The translations under genes were made by a program, and so were the position numbers. 12,524 bases of DNA from Micrococcales bacterium (GTDB lineage: Bacteria; Actinomycetota; Actinomycetes; Actinomycetales; Cellulomonadaceae): NCBI GenBank assembly GCA_009783975.1, contig WRCL01000019.1, positions 1-12,524 on the forward strand, written 5' to 3'. This document shows, piece after piece, positions 1 through 5,708 of the stretch. The notes beneath the pieces are model-generated. The model was not told where the DNA came from. It saw only the letters and a program-made list of their open reading frames with translations, and did no database searches. The first letter of the stretch is position 1. Each line of letters opens with the position of its first letter.

Positions 1-582
1 CACGATCATCCATGTGCCAAGGCCCAAGGTCGCGAGCAGGTCGTAGTGCTCGGCGCTGACCGCCTGCGCCAGGCGGGCGGCGTCCATCGCCCGGGGCATG
101 AGCACGTCCTCGGGGGCGGCGTGCACCGCCTCGCGGATCGTCTCAGAGCGCGCCAGCCAGGTGTGGTCAAGCTTTTCCAGGGTGCGTGCCACATGGGCCC
201 TGCCCGGGTGGGTCGTGGCGATCCGCAGGTGCTCGAACCCTCCGCGTTCGTCGAGCAGCGCGACGAACCCCCACTCGGCCAGCGGCGGGATGGCGATATC
301 GGCGAGCGCGTCGGCGGCCCGGCGGTAGTCCAGGTGCTCGGTGACAGCGTCCGAGACGCGGGCGAGCAGGGCCAGGCGCTCGGCGGTCACCTGTTCGGCT
401 TCGAGCTCGGCCTGCATGTCGGCGGCGAGCATCTCGTCGAACGTCTGTGCCTCGCGCCGGATGCTCATCTGGTCGTCGTCGGTGACCACGAGCGACAGCC
501 GGGACGTGACGGGGTGCGCCGCAGGCTCGGCTCCATCGCCGAGCAACGGCGGCGATCTGCGGTCTGGATCCCGGTCGCCCAT
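1..582 (-). CDS. GAF-domain sensor protein, partial (3' end beyond window)
   Basis: The minus-strand reading frame is open from the stop of the upstream phosphatase gene to base 1, so 194 codons are visible and the C-terminus is missing. Residues 1-40 are polar and look disordered. Residues 41-75 form a charged helix (SIRREAQTFDEM... ERLALLARVSDAV). From about residue 80 a GAF-like domain begins (TEHLDYRRAADALAD, LAEWGFVALLDERG, LATLGLGTWMIV). The block from ERLALLARV to the edge aligns without major gaps to the linker and GAF domain of the neighbouring PAS-GAF-PP2C protein, so the two genes are paralogous here. No PAS domain is present. Start ATG 582 is preferred because GAGGTG lies six bases upstream; ATG 588 and GTG 591 are alternatives. 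Whether a SpoIIE phosphatase or another output domain follows cannot be seen. It is a probable cytoplasmic signalling protein with unknown ligand. Confidence 0.82.
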   Translation of the reverse strand, partial: MGDRDPDRRSPPLLGDGAEPAAHPVTSRLSLVVTDDDQMSIRREAQTFDEMLAADMQAELEAEQVTAERLALLARVSDAVTEHLDYRRAADALADIAIPPLAEWGFVALLDERGGFEHLRIATTHPGRAHVARTLEKLDHTWLARSETIREAVHAAPEDVLMPRAMDAARLAQAVSAEHYDLLATLGLGTWMIV

Positions 583-601
583 CTCCATCACCTCGAAGGC
601 T

Positions 602-607
602 ACCGTA
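602..607 (-). promoter_or_regulatory. possible -10 box (TACGGT) for the GAF gene
   Basis: TACGGT fits the TAnnnT pattern seen before other genes here. It would place a transcript start near base 595, just upstream of the GAGGTG ribosome site and ATG 582. No clear -35 is visible. The gene may instead be co-transcribed with the phosphatase gene, whose stop is about 94 bases upstream of the start. Confidence 0.3.
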
Positions 608-675
608 ACGTGCTGGCGCAACCACGCCAGGGCGGCGCACTGGCCTGGGCCTTGAGGTGGCCGCACTGGTGCTGG

Positions 676-2526
676 TCAGCGCGAACGTGCGGGCACGACC
701 TTGCCGGTGTCGTCCAACGGCAGCAGCGGGGCGGGCACATGGTTCACCCGCCGGTCCGCGCGGACGGCTGTGCCACGTTCACGCACGACGAGCAGGCACA
801 CGTCGTCCTCGGGTTTGTCCTGGACCAAGGTGGCGAGCAGGTGGTCGCGGATCTGCGCGGCGGTCCCGTCAGGGGCGCTGCGCAACGCGCAGGCCAAGGC
901 GGCCAGGCCGTCTTGCAGGGGACGGTCACGACGTTCGACCAGACCGTCGGTGTACAGCACGACCACCGACCCGGCGGGCAGGTCCATCTCGTCCTGGCCG
1001 ACCTCGGCCTTGGGGTCGTGCAGCCCCAGCGGCGCCCCACGGGCCGGGCTCATCTGGTAGACGCTGCCGTCGGGCAGGCGCACGAACGGGGCGGGGTGCC
1101 CAAGGTTCGCGTACTCCACGTGCCCGCCGGTGGGGGTCGACAACCACCGCATGCACGTGACCGAGGCCACGTCGTTCCAGTGCATCCCGTGCAGGGCTTC
1201 GGCGATGAGCTGGAACACCTCCGACGGCGACCCGCCGTTCCAGCTGCGGGCGCGCAGCAGCACCGACAGCTGGCCCATCGTCGCCGCAGCGCTCATATCG
1301 TGCCCGACGACGTCGCCGACGGCGAGCATCGTCCCGCGCTCGCCGAGGGGGAACACGTCGTACCAGTCGCCGCCGATCTCCGCCGAGTTGCCCGACGGGC
1401 GGTACGTCGCCGCAGTGTCCAGGTCGGTGACGGTCACCGCAGAGGGCAAGAACCGGTGCTGGAGCGTCAAGGCCGCGGCCCGTTCGGCCCGGTACAGGCG
1501 GGTGTTGTCCAACGCGATGCCGACCCGCGCGCGCAGCAACGTCGTGGTCACCACAGCGGGCACGTCGAACCGGTCAGGGTCACGCGCTTCGAGGGCCATG
1601 AGCCCGAGCAGGCGGTTGCGTGCGAACAGCGGCACCGACAACCGGGTGCCGATCCCCAGGTCGAACAGCGCGTCGAGGTGCCGTTTGGCCGGGACGAGCT
1701 GCCCGAGCATCCCCAGGTCCACGACCTGCGGCAGCAGCAGGTCTTCGTGCCCGGCGTGCAAGGTCTCGTACACCCACGAGGCTTGGGTCGCCAGGGCGCG
1801 GGCCACCCAGTGGGGAAGGTTCTGCTGCACCAGGCGCGCCGAGTCCGACTCCCGCTTGGACGCGTCGGACACAGCCAGGCAGCAGTGCTCAGGCCGGTTG
1901 TGCTCGTCGAACAGCACGACGAAACCCCAGTCCGCGAGCTCGGGGACCACCGCGTGGGCCATCGCGTCGGCAGCCTCGTGGTAGTCGGTGTGCTCGGTCA
2001 TCGCGTCGACGACCCGCGTGATCAGGGCCAGACGGTCGGCCTGGTTCGCCACCGCTGCTTCAGCGGCCCGCGCCCGGTCGGTCACGACGTCAGCGGTCGC
2101 GTCGACGAGCACCGCGGCATGGTGGGTGACCTTGTCGGCGTCGTCGCAGATCGGGGTGATGACCAGACGGTTCCAGAACGCTGTGCCGTCCTTGCGGTAG
2201 TTGAGCAGGGCGGTCGTCACCGGGTTGCCCGCCGCGAGCTCGGTCTGCATACGCTGCACCGCTGCGGCGTCGGTGTGCGGACCGTGCAAGAACCGTGGGC
2301 TGCGTCCGATGACCTCGCTGCGTGAGTACCCGGTGAGCGTCGTGAACCCCGTGTTCGCCCACACGATCAGGTTGTCTCCGCAGGCTTGCGTGATGACCAC
2401 TGCTGTTCGGGCCGAGTTCAGCACACGTCCGGCAAGGCCGGACAAGGCCGTGGAGTCCCACAGGGGCACCGGCTCGGACACATGATCACCTTGTTCGGTC
2501 AGGTCAGGGGTGTCCGACGGCGGCAT
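676..2526 (-). CDS. PAS(LOV-like)-GAF-SpoIIE PP2C serine/threonine phosphatase
   Basis: Residues are counted from the upstream GTG at 2556. PAS of LOV type, about 35-157: WANTGFTTLTGYSRSEVIG, RFLHGP, NYRKDGTAFWNRLVITPI. Linker helix 158-185. GAF about 190-350, ending DNTRLYRAER. PP2C/SpoIIE domain about 365-594 with the metal-site motifs GGDWYD (395-400), GDVVGHD (414-420), NLGHP (484-488), YTDGLVE (535-541) and EDD (583-585). The catalytic set looks complete. Such proteins dephosphorylate anti-sigma-factor antagonists (STAS proteins) in partner-switching control of stress sigma factors; the substrate here is unknown and none is encoded nearby. The photoactive cysteine expected in LOV (GxNCRFLQ) is replaced: the sequence reads GRSPRFLH. 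I prefer ATG 2526 (residue 11) because GGGAG lies eight bases upstream and a -10 box overlaps the GTG at 2556; a start at 2556 would add ten residues. A polar tail of about 30 residues follows the PP2C domain. Confidence 0.95.
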   Translation of the reverse strand: MPPSDTPDLTEQGDHVSEPVPLWDSTALSGLAGRVLNSARTAVVITQACGDNLIVWANTGFTTLTGYSRSEVIGRSPRFLHGPHTDAAAVQRMQTELAAGNPVTTALLNYRKDGTAFWNRLVITPICDDADKVTHHAAVLVDATADVVTDRARAAEAAVANQADRLALITRVVDAMTEHTDYHEAADAMAHAVVPELADWGFVVLFDEHNRPEHCCLAVSDASKRESDSARLVQQNLPHWVARALATQASWVYETLHAGHEDLLLPQVVDLGMLGQLVPAKRHLDALFDLGIGTRLSVPLFARNRLLGLMALEARDPDRFDVPAVVTTTLLRARVGIALDNTRLYRAERAAALTLQHRFLPSAVTVTDLDTAATYRPSGNSAEIGGDWYDVFPLGERGTMLAVGDVVGHDMSAAATMGQLSVLLRARSWNGGSPSEVFQLIAEALHGMHWNDVASVTCMRWLSTPTGGHVEYANLGHPAPFVRLPDGSVYQMSPARGAPLGLHDPKAEVGQDEMDLPAGSVVVLYTDGLVERRDRPLQDGLAALACALRSAPDGTAAQIRDHLLATLVQDKPEDDVCLLVVRERGTAVRADRRVNHVPAPLLPLDDTGKVVPARSR

Positions 2527-2554
2527 GTCGTCCACTCCCGGTGAATCGGTCGCC

Positions 2555-2560
2555 ACTCTA
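2555..2560 (-). promoter_or_regulatory. possible -10 box (TAGAGT) for the PP2C gene
   Basis: TAGAGT lies about 30 bases upstream of ATG 2526 and overlaps the alternative GTG 2556. A start near base 2548 would give a leader of about 22 nt carrying the GGGAG site. This is the main reason for choosing the shorter reading. The -35 region is weak. Confidence 0.4.
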
Positions 2561-2681
2561 CGGCGCGTGCCCGCGGGGCGCAGAACCTCGCACCCGGCTG
2601 CGACGGACCTCCTGGCCAGCGACGAAACACCTGGTCACAGCCAAAAACGGCGACAACTCACATAAGTCGGGCATCGTGTGC

Positions 2682-4139
2682 TCACCGGACGTCAACCGCC
2701 GGACGTGGCACGGTGCGGTACGCCAAGGCGACGACGAGGTACCCGGCAGCCAGGACGACGAACACAGGTGCCGACCACCCGGTGTCGGGCAGCACGAGCG
2801 CCGCGGCGCCTGCGGCAACGACGAACGCCGCGTTGAACGTCATGTCGTACACGGCGAACGCCCGCCCACGGAACTGGTCGTGGGTGTCGCGCTGGACGAT
2901 CGTGTCCACGGCGATCTTCGTCCCCTGCACCGAGACGCCCAGCAGCACGGCGGCGGCGACGACCGCGCCGAGCCGCGGCCCGGTCGCCAGCACCCCCTGG
3001 CTCGTGGCCCCCACCGCCAGGCACACCATGACCCACCGCGCCGGGTCGGTGTGCACCAGTGGGGTGACCAGCACCGCCAGCCCGTTGCCTGCGAACGACA
3101 CCGCCGCCAGCAGCGCGAAGGTCCGCAGCCCCGCGTCGGCGTCGCCCGGGTCCGACAGCAAGTTCCGGCTCAGCAGCACCAACGCGAGAAAGTTCGCCCC
3201 ATACACGAACCGTTGCGCCCCGATGACCGCCAGCGCCGCACCAGGGGTGCGCCGTGCGAGGAGGTACCGCGCCGCCGCCGCAAGGTCAGCCGACGTCGCG
3301 CGCAGGTCACCACCCAGCGTGCGTGTCCAGTCGGTCCGGGCGTCAGCCGGGGTTGGACGTCGGTCGTCAATCGGAGCCCGGCCCTTCTGCGTCGGGTGTT
3401 GGCTCGTGTGGTGTCCGAGGGGGTCGGCCGGGGTGTCACAGCCGTCCGCGCGATCACCGTCGCCCACCGGTCTGTCGCTGCGCCGTCTGTCCGGACCAAG
3501 CTGGCCGGGCCCCAGGCGCAGCGCGAGCAGCGCAGCGGCCCCGAACACGGCTGCGGCGCCAGCCAACGTCCACCCGTTGCGGACGGTCCCCGCGGGCAAC
3601 AACCGCCCGACGACGAACCCGACCGTGGCCCCCGTGACCGCGGCGACCGCCCCCAGCGTCGGTGTCAGCGAGTTCGCGGTGAGCAGCAGCGGTGCTGGCA
3701 CGACCAGCGGCTGCCCGGCCGACAGCGCCGACAGCAAGAACCGGTTGACCCCCAAGACCACCAGCGCGAGCACATACACCGCCACGCCCACCCCCGTCGT
3801 GGCGATGACCACAGCGAGCACCCCCGTGAGCACCATCCGCACCAGGTTCGCCACGAGCAGCACCTGGCGCCGCCTCCACCGGTCGAGCAACGGCCCGGCG
3901 AACGGCCCGACGACGGTGAACGGCACGAGCAGCACCGCGAACGCCCCAGCGACCCCCGCCGCCGTCGTCATCTGTTCTGGCGAGAAGAAGAACAGTGTCG
4001 CCAGCCCCACCTGGAACACCCCGTCCCCCGCCTGCGAGACGACCCGCACAGTGAACAACCGCCGGAACCCGGACGTGCGCAACAACGCCCCCAGGTCCGC
4101 CACGACCGGGACCCGCACACCGAACCTGCCACGCACCAC
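2682..4139 (-). CDS. MFS transporter, probable exporter
   Basis: A 485-residue, strongly hydrophobic protein of the major facilitator superfamily, placed in the cytoplasmic membrane. About twelve hydrophobic stretches fall into two halves (about 25-207 and 290-475). MFS motif A is visible between TM2 and TM3 (GPFAGPLLDRWRRRQ, 78-92). In the C-terminal half, VDTIVQRDTHDQFRGRAFAVY (about 411-431) corresponds to the loop seen in drug- and siderophore-exporter-like MFS proteins of actinobacteria. The central cytoplasmic loop (about 208-290) is long, arginine/aspartate/proline-rich and low in complexity. Substrate cannot be inferred. GTG 4139 is used because a TAGCCT box ends six bases before it, suggesting a leaderless message; GTG 4136, one codon on, has GGAG five bases upstream. 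The gene ends about 125-155 bases before the PP2C gene, with no convincing terminator between them. Confidence 0.9.
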   Translation of the reverse strand: MVRGRFGVRVPVVADLGALLRTSGFRRLFTVRVVSQAGDGVFQVGLATLFFFSPEQMTTAAGVAGAFAVLLVPFTVVGPFAGPLLDRWRRRQVLLVANLVRMVLTGVLAVVIATTGVGVAVYVLALVVLGVNRFLLSALSAGQPLVVPAPLLLTANSLTPTLGAVAAVTGATVGFVVGRLLPAGTVRNGWTLAGAAAVFGAAALLALRLGPGQLGPDRRRSDRPVGDGDRADGCDTPADPLGHHTSQHPTQKGRAPIDDRRPTPADARTDWTRTLGGDLRATSADLAAAARYLLARRTPGAALAVIGAQRFVYGANFLALVLLSRNLLSDPGDADAGLRTFALLAAVSFAGNGLAVLVTPLVHTDPARWVMVCLAVGATSQGVLATGPRLGAVVAAAVLLGVSVQGTKIAVDTIVQRDTHDQFRGRAFAVYDMTFNAAFVVAAGAAALVLPDTGWSAPVFVVLAAGYLVVALAYRTVPRPAVDVR

Positions 4140-4145
4140 TGCTCC

Positions 4146-4151
4146 AGGCTA
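4146..4151 (-). promoter_or_regulatory. -10 box (TAGCCT) for the MFS gene, leaderless arrangement
   Basis: TAGCCT is followed by six bases and then GTG 4139, so transcription would begin at or next to the start codon. The same spacing recurs before the STAND and antiporter genes in this window. Confidence 0.45.
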
Positions 4152-4175
4152 CGGCCGCCGGCAGACCCCCGAGCT

Positions 4176-4249
4176 CATCGAGCGCCACGGTTCGACGCGA
4201 CAGCCACGGTTCTACCTGCTGCCGTCGATGCGAACCGTGTCCCTCGACG
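4176..4249. repeat. degenerate copy of the palindromic repeat (copy C)
   Basis: Arms 4176-4201 and 4224-4249 match as an inverted repeat at about 20 of 26 positions around a 22-base loop. The right arm shares TCGATGCGAACCG exactly with copy A (5616-5649). The left arm shares CATCGAG and ACGGTTCG with both full copies. GCCACGGTTC is also repeated directly about 19 bases apart, which echoes the 19-base period inside the full copies. I read it as a decayed member of the same family, upstream of the MFS promoter. Confidence 0.6.
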
Positions 4250-4388
4250 TCAACCGCAGTCAACTACCATCTCAAGCATGACGCTGTCCTCCACCTCGGG
4301 AGCGATGACCCACGATGACCCGTAACCCCCGCCTGGACGAGGCAGTCGCAATCTTCGGTGAGCTGGGCTGGGGCGACGCCACCTTTGC

Positions 4389-5519
4389 TCAGGCGCCGAC
4401 ATTGCCGCTGGGAACCGAAGCCCAGCGCAAGGCCAGTCCAGGCGACGGGCGACCGCCGTTGACCAGGCAAGACGCTAGGAGCCGGTCCCATCGTCCTGTT
4501 TCTCGATGTGCCGCTGGGCGCGTTTGAGGGACTCCAGGTAGGCGGTCTCGACGTCGGACGGTTGGTCGTCGAGGCCGGCGCGGTACTCGGTACTCGGTCG
4601 TGGCCTTGTCAACAGCCTCGCGGTGGCTGACGGTGCCGCGCCCCTCGAGGCTCGGGGCGTCCATGGCCACGATGAGGCGGTCCAGGTGTGCCAACCAGTC
4701 GGCCATATATGTCACCTGGTGGTTCTGGGCCCGGAACTCGGCGGCGTCGAAGTACGCCGAGACCAACGTGTTCAGCCGCTGCAGCTCACGTTCGTCCAGG
4801 TAGTTCTTCGCCACGGTCACCTCGGCCTTCGTCGGGCGCTGACCCGTGAACGACAGCAAACCCATGAAGGGCTTGCCCGCGTCGGCCCGTGCGGCGATGA
4901 CCTCCGCTGCGGTGTGCCCGTGCGCCGCGTAGTGCAGCTTGTTCTGCACAGCCGCGAAGAACGTCGTGCTGGTCGGGCTCGCCTGGTCGTAGTCCGCGGA
5001 CGTCGCGTACAAGTCCAGCACTTGTCGGTACAGCACCTTCTCGCTGGACCGGATGTCGCGGATCCGGTCGAGCAGCTCGCGCCAGTACCCCCCACCCCCG
5101 AGCTCCTTGAGCCGCGCGTCATCCATGGCGAACCCTTTGACCAGGTACTCCCGCAGCCGCTGGGTCGCCCAGATCCGGAACTGCGTCCCGCGCAGCGACC
5201 TCACCCGGTACCCCACCGAGATGATCACGTCGAGGTTGTAGTAGGCAACGTCCCGAGACACCTCCCGGGTGCCCTCGGCTTGAACTGTTCGGAATTTCCG
5301 AACAGTTGCCTCCTGCTCCAGCTCGCCCTCGTCGAAGACGTGCCTGATGTGCTCGCTGACGTTGGCCTTGCTCGACCTGAACAGGTCGACCATCTGCGCC
5401 TGCGTCAACCACACGGTCTCGCCGTCGAGGCGGACCGAGATGGCGGGCAGGCCGTCGGCGTCACGCTGGTACAGCAGGATCTCGCTTGGGGTCGCTGGTT
5501 CGCTCATGGAGACCATCAT
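4389..5519 (-). CDS. RhuM-family protein, 3' end frameshifted
   Basis: The N-terminal part carries the RhuM signature: EILLYQ, then DGETVWLTQAQMVDLF (about 32-47), NVSEHIRHVFDEGEL, RDVAYYNLDVIISVGYRV (about 89-106) and FRIWATQRLREYL. The first about 130 residues look like a winged-helix/KilA-N-like DNA-binding region; the rest is helical. The family is named after a Salmonella pathogenicity-island gene; its biochemical role is not established, and members are common in mobile and accessory DNA. The family pattern holds to KATTEYR (residue 311), then a 7-bp tandem duplication (4582-4595) shifts the frame. The product then carries an arginine/proline-rich tail to 376 residues. Removing one copy restores a normal end (ETAYLESLKRAQ..., stop at 4475-4477, about 345 residues). 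ATG 5519 has GGGTGG eight bases upstream; ATG 5507, in frame, resembles the family N-terminus. The gene is divergent from the STAND gene, with palindrome A between them. Confidence 0.88.
   Translation of the reverse strand: MMVSMSEPATPSEILLYQRDADGLPAISVRLDGETVWLTQAQMVDLFRSSKANVSEHIRHVFDEGELEQEATVRKFRTVQAEGTREVSRDVAYYNLDVIISVGYRVRSLRGTQFRIWATQRLREYLVKGFAMDDARLKELGGGGYWRELLDRIRDIRSSEKVLYRQVLDLYATSADYDQASPTSTTFFAAVQNKLHYAAHGHTAAEVIAARADAGKPFMGLLSFTGQRPTKAEVTVAKNYLDERELQRLNTLVSAYFDAAEFRAQNHQVTYMADWLAHLDRLIVAMDAPSLEGRGTVSHREAVDKATTEYRVPRRPRRPTVRRRDRLPGVPQTRPAAHRETGRWDRLLASCLVNGGRPSPGLALRWASVPSGNVGA
4582..4595 (-). repeat. 7-bp tandem duplication causing frameshift in the RhuM gene
   Basis: The coding strand reads GAGTACC twice in a row. 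With one copy, ACC GAG TAC CGC GCC continues as a sensible RhuM C-terminus ending at TAG 4477-4475. With two copies the reading moves to a non-homologous frame ending at 4389. Seven bases is not a multiple of three, so gain or loss of a unit toggles the C-terminus. Confidence 0.85.
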
Positions 5520-5575
5520 GGCGGTGACCACCCACGCCGCTCTCGCATCTCGTACGCCCTTGCTTCCGCATGAAC

Positions 5576-5649
5576 CATCGAGGTCAACGGTTCGCGTCGA
5601 GGTCAACGTGTCTATACGTTGACCTCGATGCGAACCGTTGACCTCGATG
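5576..5649. repeat. large palindromic repeat, copy A
   Basis: Two 34-base arms (5576-5609 and 5616-5649) flank a 6-base loop (GTCTAT). They match at 33 of 34 positions, and the single mismatch (G5596 opposite T5629) would be a G-U pair in plus-strand RNA. Each arm contains the 12-mer TCGAGGTCAACG twice at a 19-base period, joined by GTTCGC, so the whole element carries four copies. It lies in the 189-base divergent gap, 56 bases from the RhuM start and 59 from the STAND start. It could be a regulatory site, an insulating hairpin, or the end of a mobile cassette. Confidence 0.93.
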
Positions 5650-5696
5650 CTTCACGTGCAGCCAGGCTCATCCTGGAGTCGCCGCGCAACGCTGAC

Positions 5697-5702
5697 TAGG
5701 GT
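5697..5702 (+). promoter_or_regulatory. -10 box (TAGGGT) for the STAND gene, leaderless arrangement
   Basis: TAGGGT is followed by exactly six bases and then ATG 5709. AGGG within the same box could alternatively act as a ribosome site at seven bases. The -35 region (near 5673-5679, TGGAG) is weak. A short inverted repeat CCAGG/CCTGG (5662-5676) lies just upstream. Confidence 0.45.
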
Positions 5703-5708
5703 TGTCGC

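Larger units (their letters stand above)
4140..4388. other. intergenic region with degenerate palindrome and weak plus-strand ORFs
   Basis: Between the MFS start and the end of the frameshifted RhuM frame there is no convincing gene. It holds the MFS -10 box, the degenerate palindrome at 4176-4249 and a plus-strand TACCAT box (4265-4270) seven bases before ATG 4278. That ATG opens a 15-codon frame ending at 4325. A second plus-strand frame starts at ATG 4315 and runs antisense into the RhuM 3' end to 4527 (70 codons). Its first residues (RLDEAVAIFGELGWGDATF) look protein-like, but it has no well-spaced ribosome site and I do not recognise it. It could be a gene remnant. Confidence 0.4.

Noticed and set aside
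46..2325. Long plus-strand open frame of 759 codons
   Set aside because: It is antisense to the PAS-GAF-PP2C and GAF genes, whose motifs are unmistakable. It has no recognisable domains, and its Arg/Gly/His-rich composition is typical of shadow frames in GC-rich DNA.
2541..4325. Plus-strand frames of 594 and 522 codons
   Set aside because: They are antisense to the MFS gene. Their Arg/Pro/His- and Ser/Thr/Ala-rich translations reflect codon complementarity, not a protein.
5520..5606. RhuM start at GTG 5606
   Set aside because: The extra residues would be translated from palindrome A and have no family likeness; ATG 5519 or 5507 fits better.
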